Shown: positions 10,270-23,480 of the stretch, piece after piece | How positions within the stretch are numbered: the stretch's first letter is position 1 | Layout of the letters: every line of letters starts with the position of its first letter | Origin: Artocarpus heterophyllus | Taxonomy: Eukaryota; Streptophyta; Magnoliopsida; Rosales; Moraceae | Direction: 5' to 3' | NCBI GenBank assembly: GCA_025403435.1 | Contig: CM046350.1 | Span: forward strand, 28,040,938 to 28,104,937 | Length of the DNA stretch: 64,000 nucleotides | Notes under the pieces: generated by a model | Told to the model about the DNA's origin: nothing | Databases searched by the model: none | The model's input: the letters and a program-made list of their open reading frames with translations, nothing else | Translations under genes and position numbers: made by a program

Positions 10270-11860
10270 TGTTGGAAACAAAGTGTGCAGCGGAATTTTA
10301 ATAATTTTTCATTAGAGTAATTTTTAAAACACAAGTTTGACATGTTGTATGTATAAATTAGACAGATCTTACTAACCTCAGTGTGCCGAAGAACCTCCGC
10401 AATCCGTGTAGAGAAGTAACGTTCCAGAAGAGCCTCAACCAACTAATCTTCTTTGCTATTCTCAATCCACAACCGGAGTGAGTGTGGGCTCACATGTACA
10501 GCTCTTCCACCGATGACTCTCCTTCCAACCAACAGAGAGAACCCAAAGCTAGTGCTCGTGATTGTGAACAAAAGCTCTCAGGGAGTTTTTTTTTTTTTTT
10601 TTGATGCTCACTAGAAGAGTATCACTCTTAAGCTCTCAAATTGATCTTTATTGATCTCTTAGTAAATCATGAGACTCACTACCTTTTTATACCTATTGGT
10701 CATGGGATCAGTCCATATCAGATTAGGTCTCAAAAACTCGAAACAGAATCAAGTTCGGATCAATATCTGATAAGATCTGCGTGAAAATGCGAAATCTTAT
10801 CTCCGTTGATCGGCAGGCCGAACATTCTGATCGGCAGGCTGAATAGGCCAATTCAGCAGGCAGAACACGTCATCCAGCAGGCCAAACTCCCGAGAAAAAA
10901 TCTCCGCGAATCTTTTATTTTCCACCCGAGATTTTAAAGGATAAAGTCTCAGTTTTGATTCAAATAACCCAATAGAGAAGTTATCTGATCAAAACAAACT
11001 TTATCAAGATAATCTCTAAGAAAATAAATCATTTCACAATAATTCTATAAGTTTATCTTGATCTAATTTATCCAAAATTAAATCAACCGATAAACAGACA
11101 AGAATTATCTGATCGCAATAATTCAACAAGTTTATCTTGAACTAATTTCTTACAAAATTAATTCAACCGATAAACAGACATGAATTATCTGATTCTTACA
11201 AATTTTAAACCAATCTGATAAATCCGACATAAGTCATCAATTATTAGAAAAGCACGCCGTGTCGTTATAGGATTTTGTGAGCTAGCAAAGGGGACCAAAA
11301 TGGACCTATAAAGTTCAAGCTCATGATAATTATGAAACCTAATATCCCAGATATACATTTCATAATTATCAACTCTAACGCTACTCCACTAAAAGCTTGG
11401 AGCGGCACTCTCGAACTTCATAGAATTACGAAGCTCGTGTAGCTAAGTCTCCTTGACATATCATAGTGTATCGTATCCCCATATGATAATCCATAATCGG
11501 CTTAACGATAAGTTCTGTCTTACCTTCCGATGGCCAAGACAAACCATCTCCCAAAGGGATATAGACAACATAACAATCTTTACATGAATAAAGCACCCAA
11601 CTTTTTTCCCTCGATTGTGGATCATGCGTTTTAGACCATCACCTTAAGAATCGTGTCTTCCGCATAATAAGTCTATCATATGCCCAACTCTTAAGGTTTA
11701 GACTGACAGTCTCAGACTTCTGTTTGCTTATCATACATTCAACAAATATGAACGTAAAGAGGACAAGATTTGGTATAAATAAATGAATAAATTCTTTATT
11801 GATAAAAATGTCTCCAAAAACGTATTACATTTTAACTCCTTAGGGCATACATGTCTAATA
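10270..11860 (-). repeat. Copia LTR A (3' LTR of M1), internally deleted
   Basis: It runs from TGTTGGAAAC to GTCTAATA in plus-strand reading (the terminal CA/TG pair is mutated on the right side). At 1591 bp it is about 460 bp shorter than LTRs B and C. The missing part corresponds to about 18723-19184 of LTR B and the breakpoints share CCGA, consistent with a deletion by slippage or illegitimate recombination. It contains a 17-base T run at 10586-10602 and a cluster of GGCAGGCCGA-like motifs at about 10808-10900. Confidence 0.92.
10682..10692 (-). promoter_or_regulatory. LTR A TATA box
   Basis: The minus strand reads GTATAAAAAGGT, with CCAATAGG just upstream. It is the likely retrotransposon promoter and occupies the same place in every LTR of the family. 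Confidence 0.6.
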
Positions 11861-11874
11861 ATCTCCCACTTGCA
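11861..11874 (-). other. M1 polypurine tract
   Basis: The minus strand reads GTGCAAGTGGGAGAT, directly before the 3' LTR and just after the pol stop codon. The same sequence flanks the 3' LTR in M2, M3 and P2. Confidence 0.8.
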
Positions 11875-14800
11875 CTAAGTGAGTAAATATAGCAAATTTC
11901 GCATCCCCATAGCTTCCACATGCCTCTCGAAGACTCTCCTAGTAAGTGTCTTCGTAAATGGATCAGCTAAATTGTCCTCTGACGCGATCTTGCACACCGT
12001 GACATGCCTGCCCTCAACAAAATCCTTTATCACATGATACTTCCGATCAATATGCTTACTCTTCTTGCGAAATCTTGGTTCCTTAGCATTAGCTACCGCC
12101 GCACTGTTATCACAGTACAGTGATACCGCTTTATCCATACCAGGAACTACCTCAAGATCCCCAAGGAACTTGCAGAGCCACACTGCTTTTTTCGAAGCAT
12201 CACTAGCTGCCACATACTCGGCCTCCATCGTTGAATCCGAAGTGCAATCGTGCTTCGCACTTCTCCATCTGATGGCACCGCCACCCAGAGTAAACACAAA
12301 CCCCGAAGTCGATTTCCTAGAATCCAGACAGGATTGAAAATCTGAATCAGTGTATCCTAGAGGAGTCAAGTCCTCACCCGAATGCATAAGCTTATACCCT
12401 CGAGTCCTTCTCAGGTACTTGAAAATATGCTTTACCGCAACCCAATGGTTCTGTCCTGGATCCGCCTGAAATCGACTTATAATCCCGACTGCATAGCTAA
12501 TATCCGGTCGAGTGCAAAGCATGGCATACATGAGACTACCCACTGACGAAGCATAAGGCACCTTCTTCATGTATTCTCTTTCTTCATAAGACTTTGGTGA
12601 GTCTTTCTTAGAAAGAGTAATTCTAGACCTAGATGGTTGCCCACCTTTCTTGGAATCTGCATTGCAAACCTCTTGACAATTTTATCTATGTAGCCGGCCT
12701 GTGACAAAGCTATCATTTTGTTCTTCCTATCCCGAATGATCTGGATACCGAGAACAAAATTAGCCTCACCTAAGTCCTTCATGTCAAACTGCTTGGTCAA
12801 CCATAATTTGACCGATGACAATGCCCCAACGTCATTGCCAATTAGCAGAATGTCATCTACATAGAGCAGTAGAAAAACCACCTTCCCATCCTTAATGTGT
12901 TTGTAAACACATGGTTCATCCACATTTTGTGAGAACCCATAAGTCTTGATCACTTGATCAAATCTTATGTTCCAAGAACGAGAAGCCTGCTTAAGTCCAT
13001 AAATAGACTTTAGCAGCTTACAAACCTTCCCCTCTTGACCCGCGACCTTGAACCCGTCTGGTTGTTCCATATAAATGGACTCATCAAGATTGCCATTCAG
13101 AATAGCCGTCTTGACATCCATCTGTCAAATCTCGTAGTCGAGAAGGGCAGCTATGGACAAGAGAATCCCGATGGACTTAAGCATGGCTACAGGCGAAAAG
13201 GTTTCCTCATAATCGATTCCTTCCTTTTGTGTATAACCCTTAGCTACCAGTCTAGCCTTAAAGGTTTCGACCGTTCCATTCACTCCTCTTTTCCACTTGT
13301 AGATCCACTTACACCCTATGGGTTTTTCCCCTTCGGGAAGATCCACAAGCTCCTAGACCCGATTAGTCTCCATAGACTTCATCTCTATGTTCATGGCCTC
13401 TGTCCAGACTTTTGAATCAACATCCTCCATAGCTTCTGCGTAAGTATAAGGATCCCTGTCATGTTCATCCGGTTCAGCCAAAAAGACCTCCCCATTGAAC
13501 ATGTACCTTTCAGGTTGACGCCCGATCCTCCCACTACGCTGAAGCCCCTTAGGTTGTTGTTCAGGTTTGTTTGGTTTTTCTACACCGATCAGAATGGTTT
13601 CGTTCGTAACCTCCAGAGTGAACGAATCACCCCTTAACTCCTCAAGCACCACTTTGCTTCGAGGTTTAAAGTTGTCCATGTAACTCTCCTTAAGGAAAGT
13701 TGCATTAGTTGAAACCACGACTTTATTTTCCTTTGGGTTATAAAAATAACCCCCTTTAGTCCCTTTTGGATATCCTATAAACATGCAAACTTCCGAACGT
13801 GCTACCAACTTATTCGGATCCTTAAACAGGACATGAGCTGGACATCCCCATATGCAAATATGGTTTAAGGATGTCTTCCGTCTTGTCCACAACTCGTGAG
13901 GAGTTTTAGGGACTGATTTTGAAGGCACATTGTTCAAAAGATAACATGCGGTTTGTAGTGCATATCCCCAAAAGGATAAAGGTAATGATGAATAACTCAT
14001 CATGGACTGAATCATGTCCAACAAAGTCCTATTCCTTCTCTCTGCTACGCCATTCTGCTACGGAGTGCCCAGCATAGTCAAATGGGATAAAATCCCATTC
14101 TCTAACAAGTGTCCCAAGAACTCATCAGAAAGGTATTCCCCACCTTGATCAGATCGAAGTGCCTTTATGGGTCTACCCAATTGCTTTTCCACTTCAGCCC
14201 GAAACTCCCTGAACTTATCATAAGTTTCGCTTTTGTGGTGCATTAGGTACACATACCCATATCTTAAGTAATCGTCAATAAAAGTGACGGAGTACTCATA
14301 CCCTCCTCGTGCCCGGATGTTCATCGGTCCGCAAACATCACTATGCACAAGTTCTAGAACCCCTTCGGCCCTATTGCCCTTAGACCCGCATGGTCTTTTG
14401 GTCATTTTACCCTCCAAACAAGATTCACATTGAGGTACAGGTTCCACCTTTAAGTGACTTAAAGGTCTATCCCTTACCAACCTTTGAATCCTATTCAGGT
14501 TAATATGGCCAAGGCACAAATGCCAAAGATAAGTCTTATTAGAGTGAGAAGTTTTAAGTGTTTTTGAGTTATTATCATTTATCTCAGCATTAAGCAATAA
14601 GTCCATCTTAGGTTTGATAAAATATAGATTATTTTGCATCCATCCGGAGCAGATAAAAGATTTATTTTTACGAATCACCACTTTTTCATTAAAAGATACC
14701 ATGTAGGAGTCTTTAAATAAAGAAGATACAGAAATTAAATTCCTTTTAAATTTAGAAACATAAAAACAGTCTCGCAAAATTAAACTCCTATAATTATCAA

Positions 14801-15827
14801 AATAAAGATGGATATCTCCCACTGCTTCCGCTGAGACCAAGGATCCATCGCCCATCCGAAGCGTTAAGTCTTCACGAAGTAGACTTCTCGTTTCTTTGAA
14901 TCCCTGTAGAGTAACACAAACATGATTAGTTGCACCGGAATCTATGACCCAGATGTCACTAGATTCCTCAACCAAACAAGTTTCTAAATATAGAAGATCA
15001 CACCTACCTCCCTTGGAAAGGAAGTCCTTGCAATGCTTCTTTATATGCCCGACCTTACCACAGAGGAAGCACTTAATCTTCTTTGGGTTCTTCTTCTTCT
15101 TCTTCTTGCTCTTGGTTGCAGGAGGAATGGAAGACTTCCCACTCTTGGCCTGTTGCTTCTTTCCATTCCCAGAGCTAGGATTGGAACCAGAAGTAGCTAC
15201 CATATTGGCCTCACCACCAGCAGGAGACTCCCTGATCAGCAGTTCAAACTCCTGTAACTGTTTCATCAGTTCTGTCAAGGTCATATCCCCTCTATTGCTT
15301 AAATTAAAAGTAGCTCTAAACGGAATAAATTCCTTAGACAGAGTCTCAAAGACCATAGTCATCTGAGTTTCAGCATCGATGTCGGCTCCATTGGTTTGAG
15401 CCTCAGCGAGGTAACCCATGACCAACATCATATGCTCCTTTACAGATGTCCCCGGTCTCTGTCTACAGTTTAAGAGTTTCTAAAGCACCCCTTGCCGCTT
15501 TGTTATGGCCTGGCCTCCGAACATATCCTCAAGATTATCCAAGATCTGCTTCGCAGTCTCATAATCCTGATGTTGAGCCTGCAGCACGTTGTTCATGCTA
15601 GCCATAACATAGCAGCGAGCCTGAACATTAGCATCTTTCCAGCGGTCGTACACTTGGAATAGCTCATTACTTGAGTCTCCCGTAGGCTTGGGAGGACAAG
15701 GAGTTGTCAGTACATATTTCAGTTTCTCAAAGGAAAGGACGATGTCCAGGTTCCGTTTCTAATCATTATAGTTCTCACCGGTTAATTGGTTTTTGTCAAG
15801 TATCGATGATAAAGCATTTTTAGACAT
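11875..15827 (-). pseudogene. copia gag-pol polyprotein, copy M1 (broken)
   Basis: The single-frame gag-PR-IN-RT-RNase H polyprotein spans about 1317 codons from ATG 15827 to TAG 11875. Gag covers about 15075-15827, with the zinc knuckle CFLCGKVGHIKKHC near 15030-15075. Protease DSGATNHV lies near 14920-14945 and the GAG-pre-integrase motif TYLWHLCLGHINLNRI near 14490-14540. The integrase core has HSDVCGP, FIDDYLRYGY and RSDQGGEYLS. RT carries YVDD at 12852-12863, and RNase H has YTDSDFQ, MEAEY and LYCDNSAA. Breaks: TAG at 15480-15482 (gag), TAG at 14058-14060 after GTP in integrase, TAG at 13353-13355 (a Trp in M2), TGA at about 13122-13124, and a one-base deletion near 12657 that shifts RT-RNase H. 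Catalytic residues are kept, so inactivation is recent relative to P1 or M4. Confidence 0.93.
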
Positions 15828-17468
15828 TTTCAATCTACAATAAAGAATCATATACCAAACATAAGCAAACATATATAATAATTTAGTAAGATAACACAAT
15901 CATGTAAAATCATACAAATGTGTTTATGCGTCAAAACCTTGAAAATATCACAACCTTACAATGATAATTCCCAACTCATAATTTAACAAGCTCCTAGGGG
16001 AGTCATGCCAAATTCAATCAGGAACATGGATCCCCTCCTGATTAATATATGCCACCCAAGACCCATATGATCTAGCATATACTAATAATCGATTCTTTGG
16101 CCATTAATTGTATTAACAGAGCTCCTAGGGGATGTTAATAATAAAATTAACGTGAGTGTATAACCACCGTTTCAATATTTTATCCATGATTTATAATCAC
16201 CACCTAGGGGTGTGCAACCATATATCATACTAAAATACCTTATCCTTTCAGAGATCCAATCTGGTACATGATTGAAATCCCTTCCTAGGGGTCGGGACCA
16301 CCATGTTCTTCCTATGGATCAACGATGGAGGCCTTAGGTTCTCTCTTCGAAAACCTTCTCCCACTCAATCTTTTGAAGTCAAGGTTTTATTTTAAAATTA
16401 TGCATGAACAATTTTAATACGAGCGACACTCCCTATTCTATATGACATGTTATCAATATACATAGTAAATCATATTATAATGCAGACAAGCAAAGCAATC
16501 AAGCAAAGCTACAAGCAAAATAATAATTACCGTAATATTATGGTTCCACCCTAGAGAATAGAAAACTAAGATTACAAGGGAATAATCGAGACATTTTTCG
16601 ATTCTTCATCATTGAATCCTCAAGCTGTATCCTTCTTCATGTAATATCCATCTTCAAGTCTTCAATCCCGTATGAATCGAATACTTCATATTTCCGGTTA
16701 TATCCAAATTTAATGTTTCTTAGAATTGTCCCAAAAATAAAATTAAAACTGCACCGGAAAAATTGCACCTTTTCTGAACACCCGGTAGCTCTCAGTCGGT
16801 AGGCCGGTCTGGGTGATCGGCCTACTGATTATGAAGGTTCGGCATGCCGGCAGAGCGCCAAAATTTCTGCCCCACTGTCGGCCTGCCGAACCATACGTCC
16901 GACTTGTCGATCTGTGACCTTCGGCCTGCCGAACTGTGAGGTCCGGCATGCCGTCCGAGCAAAAAACCCTCAATCCAAAAAATACAATTTTAATGCAATT
17001 TATCAATTTTATTTTCAACAATTCAAAAACATAAAATTAGAGACTCAGGAAATACCTGGAGGCGCCATCATCAACGTTCAAGATCCGACTTCTCGATCCG
17101 TCTTCTCCGAATAATTATTTAATTACAAAAATCTTACAAATTAAAAATTAAATAACAATTCCTAGACGGAGATGATAGTCCACCATCTAATTACATGAAA
17201 AACCTAGATACACATTCTAACCTCTAAGGAACCATAACCGGTATTAATTAATTAATAAATAATTAAACAATGATTTAATCAACCATAATTAATTAATAAA
17301 CATTCACCACATAATCCATGACAACATATATATTATATAGAAACCTAGAGTGCCATCTCTCTATAAAATTAAATTCAAGCATAGGAGAGATTAAGATCAC
17401 AAAATTTATGCATATAACATGATCACAAACTTGCAAATTTATGTAAAAACCTGGGCTATGATACCAAT
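15828..17468 (-). other. M1 leader (5' untranslated region between LTR B and gag)
   Basis: This is about 1.64 kb between the gag start and LTR B, with no conserved ORF. It contains a cluster of GGCAGGCCGA / TCGGCCTGCCGA-like motifs at about 16790-16960. Its homologues are 23481-25143 (M2), 33423-35165 (P1), 45471-46935 (M4), 57697-59369 (P2) and 536-1157 (M0). A long leader with RNA-structured motifs may hold packaging signals; that is inference. Confidence 0.8.
17455..17466 (-). other. M1 primer binding site
   Basis: The minus strand reads TGGTATCATAGC, eleven of twelve bases of the initiator Met tRNA complement, two bases from LTR B. Confidence 0.85.
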
Positions 17469-19518
17469 TGTTGGAAACAAAGTGCGCAGCGGAATTTTAA
17501 AAATTTTTCATCAGAGTAATTTCCAAAACACAAGTTTGACATGTTATATGTATAAATTAGACAGATCTTACTAACCTCAGTGTGCCGAAGAACCTCCGAA
17601 ATCCGTGTAGCGAAGTAACGTTTCAGAAGAGCCTCAACCAACTGGTCTTCTTTGCTATTCTCTATCCACAACCGGAGTGAGTGTGGGCTCATACGTGCAG
17701 CTCTTCCACCGATGACACTCCTTCCAACCAACAGAGAGAACTCAAAGCTAGTGCTCGTGATTGTGAACAAAAGCTCTCAGGGAATTCTTTTTTTTTTATG
17801 CTCACTAGAAGAGTATCACACTTAATCTCTCAAATTGATCTTTGTTGATCTCTTAGTAAATCATGAGACTCACTACCTTTTTATACCTATTGGTCCTGGG
17901 GTCAGTCCATATCAGATTAGGTCTCAAAAACTCGAAACAGAATCAAGTTCGGATCAATATCTGATAAGATTTGCGTGAAAACGCATAATCTTATCTCCGT
18001 TGATCGGCAGGCCGAACATTCTGATCGGCAAGCTGAACAGGCCAGTTCGGCAGGCAGAACACGTCATCCAGCAGGCCGAACTCCCGAGAAAAAATCTCCG
18101 CGAATCTTTTATTTTCCACCCGAGATTCTAAAGGATAAAGTCTCAGTTTTGATTCAAATAACCCAATAGAGAAGTTATCTGATCAAAACAAACTTTATCA
18201 AGATAATTTCTAAGAAAATAAATCAATTCACAATAATTCTACAAGTTTATCTTGATCTAATTTATCCAAAATTAAATCAACCGATAAATAGACAAGAATT
18301 ATCTGATCGCAAGAATTCAACAAGTTTATCTTGAACTAATTTCTTACAAAATTAATTCAACCGATAAACAGACATGAATTATCTTATTCTTACAAATTTT
18401 AAACCAATCTGATAAATCCGACATAAGTCACCAATTATTGGAAAAGCACGCCGTGTCGTTACAGGATTTTGTGAGCTAGCAAAGAGGACTTAAATGGACC
18501 TATAAAGTTCAAGCTTATGATAATTATGAAACCCAATATCCCAGATATATATTTCATAATTATCAACTCCAACGCTACTCCACTAAAAGCTTGGAGCTGC
18601 ACTCTCGAACTTTATAGAATTACGAAGCTCGTGTAGCTAAGTCTCCTTGACATATCATAGTCTATCGTATCCCCATATGATAATCCATAATCGGCTTAAC
18701 GACAAGTTCTGTCTTACCTTCCCGATTATTTTTATCTTACGTTCCATTGTCTCACCATTAGAAAACTTACCATCCAAAGATAGTATACCATTCGGTTACA
18801 CCTATGTATCCAAATGGTTGAGTGCTCCAGTTTTCCAATTACAGGACAACACATATAAGAGGATATCATTACTCCTAAAGAGGTGCTATGGATTCCATAT
18901 CTATGAATAACAAGTCTACGCTATCAAGAGTCATGCCTCTAACGTACCGGCATGCATACCACTATAGAGATGTGGGAGTCACCCATTGGTACATCAAAAG
19001 ACACAAGTCGAGACAACGGGCCCACTATTCATCTCTGGATGAAGATACAATACAAATGACTGTCTAAAGTGAATCAATTTTCCAAGACAGAATTATTAAT
19101 CCAAATCAATTCACTTTATGTCCCGATCCAACACATCGTCACCTATGACAACGTGCCAATGTTTCTATTCACGGAGCTCAACTCCGATGGTCAAGACAAA
19201 CCATCTCCCAATAGGGACATAGACAACATAACAATCTTTACATGAATAAAGCGCCCAACTTTTTTCCCTCGATTGTGGATCATACGTTTTAGACCATCAC
19301 CTTAAGAATCATGTCTTCCGCATAATAAGTCCATCATATGCCCAACTCTTAAGGTTTAGACTGACAGTCTCAGACTTCTGTTTGCTTATCATACATTCAA
19401 CAAATATGAACGTAAAGAAGACAAGATTTGGTATATATAAATGAATAAATTCTTTATTGATAAAAATGTCTCCAAAAACGTATTACATTTTTACTCCTTA
19501 GGGCATACATGTCTAACA
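17469..19518 (-). repeat. Copia LTR B (shared by M1 and M2)
   Basis: It is a complete LTR of 2050 bp, from TGTTGGAAAC to GTCTAACA in plus-strand reading. A primer site lies on its left and a polypurine tract on its right, so it closes M1 and opens M2. It is very similar to LTR C. The TATA element GTATAAAAAGG is at about 17877-17886 (minus), and GGCAGGCCGA-like motifs lie at about 18003-18080. Confidence 0.94.
17877..17886 (-). promoter_or_regulatory. LTR B TATA box
   Basis: TATAAAAAGG lies on the minus strand with CCAATAGG upstream, at the same place as in LTRs A and C. Confidence 0.6.
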
Positions 19519-19532
19519 ATCTCCCACTTGCA
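19519..19532 (-). other. M2 polypurine tract
   Basis: The minus strand reads GTGCAAGTGGGAGAT next to the TG end of LTR B. Confidence 0.8.
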
Positions 19533-22500
19533 CTAAGTGAGTAAATATAGCAAATTTCGCATCCCCATAGCTTCCACATGCCTCTCGAAGACTCTCCTAG
19601 TAAGTGTCTTCATAAATGGATAAGCTAAATTGTCCTCTGACGCGATCTTGCACACCGTGACATGCCCACCCTCAACGAAGTCCTTTATCACATGATACTT
19701 CCGATCAATATGCTTACTCTTCTTGCAAAATCTTGGTTCCTCAGCATTAGCTACTGCCGTACTGTTATCATAGTACAGTGATACCGCTTTATCCATACCA
19801 GGAACTACCTCAAGATCCCCAATGAACTTGCGGAGCCACACTGCTTCTTTCGAAGCATCACTAGCTGCCACATACTCGGCCTCCATCGTTGAATCCGAAG
19901 TGTAATCTTGCTTCGCACTTCTCCAACTGATGGCACCGCCACCCAGAGTAAACACAAACCCCGAAGTCGATTTCCTAGAATCCAGACAGGATTAAAAATC
20001 TGAATCAGTGTATCCTAGAGGAGTCAAGTCCTCACCCGAATGCACAAGCTTATACCCTCGAGTCCTTCTCAGGTACTTGAAAATATGCTTTACCGCAACC
20101 CAATGGTTCGGTCCTGGATCCGCCTGAAATCGACTTACAATCCCGACCGCATAGCTAACATCCGGTAGAGTGCAAAGCATGGCATACATGAGACTACCCA
20201 CTGACGAAGCATAAGGCACCTTCTTCATGTATTCTCTTTCTTCATAAGACTTTGGTGAGTCTTTCTTAGAAAGAGTAATTCTAGACCTAGATGGTTGGCC
20301 CCCTTTCTTCGAATCTTGCATTGCAAACCTCCTGAGAATTTTATCTACGTAGCCGGCCTGTGACAAAGCTATCATTTTGTTCTTCCTATCTCGAATGATC
20401 TGGATACCGAGAACAAAATTAGCCTCACCTAAGTCCTTCATGTCAAACTGCTTGGTCAACCATAATTTGATAGATGACAACACCCCAATGTCATTGCCAA
20501 TTAGCAGAATGTCATCTACATAGAGCAGTAGAAAAACCACCTTCCCATCCTTAATGTGTTTGTAAACACATGGTTCATCCACGTTTTGTGAGAACCCATA
20601 AGTCTTGATCACTTGATCAAATCTTATGTTCCAAGAACGAGAAGCCTGCTTAAGTCCATAAATAGACTTTAGTAGCTTACAAACCTTCCCCTCTTGGCCC
20701 GCGACCTTGAACCCGTCTAGTTGTTCCATACAAATGGACTCATCAAGATAGCCATTCAGAAAAGCCGTCTTGACATCCATCTACCAAATCTTGTAGTCGA
20801 GAGCGGCAGCTATGGACAAGAGAATTCGGATGGACTTAAGCATGGCTACAGGCAAAAAGGTTTCCTCATAATCGATTCCTTTCTTTTGCGTATAACCCTT
20901 AGCTACCAGTCTAGCCTTAAAGGTTTTGACCTTTCCATCCACTCCTCTTTTCCTCTTGTAGATCCACTTACACCCTATGGGTTTTGCCCCTTCGGGAAGA
21001 TCCATAAGCTCCCAGACCCGATTAGTGTCCATAGACTTTATCTCTATGTTCACGGCCTCTGTCCAGAGTTTTGAATCAACATCCTCCATAGCTTCTGCGT
21101 AAGTATAAGGATCCCTGTCATGTTTATCCGGTGCAGCCAAAAAGACCTCCCCATTGAACATGTACCTTTCAGGTTGACGCCCAATCCACCCACTACGTCG
21201 AAGCCCCTTAGGTTGTTGTTCAGGTTTGTTTGGTTTTTCTACACCGATCAGAATGGTTTCGTTCGGAACCACCAGAGTGAACGAATCACCCCTTAACTCC
21301 TCAAGCACCACTTTGCTTCGACGTTTAAAGTCGTCCATGTAACTCTCCTTAAGGAAAGTTGCATTAGTTGAAACCACGACTTTATTTTCCTTTGGGTTAT
21401 AAAAATAACCCCCTTTAGTCCCTTTTGGATATCCTATAAACACGCAAACTTCTGAACGTGCTTCCAACTTATTCGGATCCTTAAACAGGACATGAGCTGG
21501 ACATCCCCATATGCGAATATGGTTTAAGGATGCCTTCCATCTTGTCCACAACTCGTGAGGAGTTTTAGGGACTGATTTTGAAGGCACATTGTTCAAAAGA
21601 TAACATGCGGTTTGTAGTGCATATCCCCAAACGGATAAAGGTAATGATGAATAACTCATATTGGACCGAATCATGTCCAACAAAGTCCTATTCCTTCTCT
21701 CTGCTACGCCATTCTGCTATGGAGTGCCCAGCGCAGTCAAATGGGATAAAATCCCATTCTCTAACAAGTGTCCCAAGAACTCATCAGAAAGGTATTCCCC
21801 ACCTCGATCAGATCGAAGTGCCTTTATGGGTCTACCCAATTGCTTTTCCACTACAGCCCGAAACTCCCTGAACTTATCATAAGTTTCGCTTTTGTGGTGC
21901 ATTAGGTACACATACCCATATCTTGAGTAATCGTCAATAAAAGTGACAAAGTACTCATACCCTCCTCGTGCCCGGATGTTCATCGGTCCGCAAACATCAC
22001 TATGCACAAGTTCTAGAACCCCTTTGGCCCTATTGCCCTTAGACCCGTATGGTCTTTTGGTCATTTTACCCTCCAAACAAGATTCACATTGAGGTACAGA
22101 TTCCACCTTTAAGTGACTTAAAGGTCCATCCCTTACCAACCTTTGAATCCTATTCAGGTTAATATGGCCAAGGCGCAAATGCCAAAGATAAGTCTTATTA
22201 GAGTGAGAAGTTTTAGGTCTTTTTGAGTTATTATCATTTATCTTAGCTTTAAGCAATAAGTCCATCTTAGGTTTGATAAAATATAGATTATTTTGCATCC
22301 ATCTAGAACAGATAAAAGATTTATTTTTACGAATCACCACTTTTTCATTAAAAGATACCATGTAGGAGTCTTTAAATAAAGAAGATACAGAAATTAAATT
22401 CCTTTTAAATTTAGGAACATAAAAACAGTCTCGCAAAATTAAACTCCTATAATTATCAAAATAAAGATGGACATCTCCCATTGCTTCCGCTGAGCCCAAG

Positions 22501-23480
22501 AATCCATCGCCCATCCGAAGCGTTAAGTCTTCACGAAGTAGACTTCTTGTTTCTTTGAATCCCCGCAGAGAAACACAAACGTGATTAGTTGCACCAGAAT
22601 CTATGACCCAGATGTCACTAGATTCCTCAACCAAACAAGTTTCTAAATATAGAAGATCACACCTACCTCCCTTGGAAAGGAAGTCCTTGCAATGCTTCTT
22701 TATATGCATGACCTTACCACAGAAGAAGCACTTAAGCTTCTTTGGGTTCTTCTTCTTCTTACTCTTGGTTGCAGGAGGAATAGAAGACTTCCCACTCTTG
22801 GCCCGTTGCTTCTTTCCATTCCCAGAGTTAGGATTGGAACCAGAAGCAGCTACCATATTGGCCTCACCACCAGTAGGAGACTCCCTGATCAGCAGTTCAA
22901 ACTCCTGTAACTGTTTCATCAGCTCTGTCAAGGTCATATCCCGTCTATTGCTTAAATTAAAAGTAGCTCTAAATGGAGTAAATTCCTTAGACAGAGTCTC
23001 AAAGACCATAGTCATCTGAGTTTCAGCATCGATGTCGGCTCCATTGGTTTGAGCCTTAGCGAGGTAACCCATGACCAACATCATATGCTCCTTTACAGAT
23101 GTCTCCGGTCTCTGTCTACAGTTTAAGAGTTTCTAAAGCACCCCTTGCCGCTTTGTTATGGCCTGGCCTCCGAACATATCCTCAAGATTATCCAAGATCT
23201 GCTTCGCAGCCTCATAATCCTAATATTGAGCCTACAGCATCTTGTTCATGCTAGCCATAACATAGCGGCAGGTCTGATCATTAGCATCTTTCCAGCGGTC
23301 GTACGCTTGGAATAGCTCATTACTTGAGTCCCCCGCAGGCTCGGGAGGACAAGGAGTTGTCAGTATATATTTCAGTTTCTCAAAGGAAAGGACGATGTCC
23401 AGGTTCCATTTTCAATCATTATAGTTCTCACCAGTTAATTGGTTTTTGTCAAGTATCGATGATAAAGCGTTTTTAGACAT
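19533..23480 (-). pseudogene. copia gag-pol polyprotein, copy M2 (broken)
   Basis: It is about 1316 codons from ATG 23480 to the stop at 19533-19535, in the same layout as M1. A continuous frame at 21717-23084 covers most of gag, the zinc knuckle (CFFCGKVMHIKKHC), protease DSGATNHV, the pre-integrase motif and the integrase core (RSDRGGEYLSDEF intact). A second at 20781-21683 covers integrase end to RT start, a third at 19992-20780 covers RT with YVDD at 20511-20522, and a fourth at 19533-19955 covers RNase H. Breaks: TAG at 21717-21719 (same codon as in M1), TAG at about 20778-20780 and TAA at about 19989-19994 (both at Gln codons), TAG at 23133-23135 in gag (shared position) and two further gag stops at about 23220-23235. 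It is the best preserved polyprotein in the window but not open throughout. Confidence 0.93.

Noticed and set aside
14944..15366. Plus-strand ORFs of 140 and 74 codons over M1 gag (and equivalents at 22603-23019, 35598-36017, 44591-44956, 55337-55670, 59860-60252)
   Set aside because: They are antisense to gag. Their Phe/Leu runs are the complement of the Lys-rich linker, and they recur only because gag recurs.
16743..17021. 92-codon minus ORF in the M1 leader and a 73-codon one in M2
   Set aside because: Not conserved in P1, P2 or M4 and composed of the GGCAGGCCGA motif region, so treated as chance ORFs.
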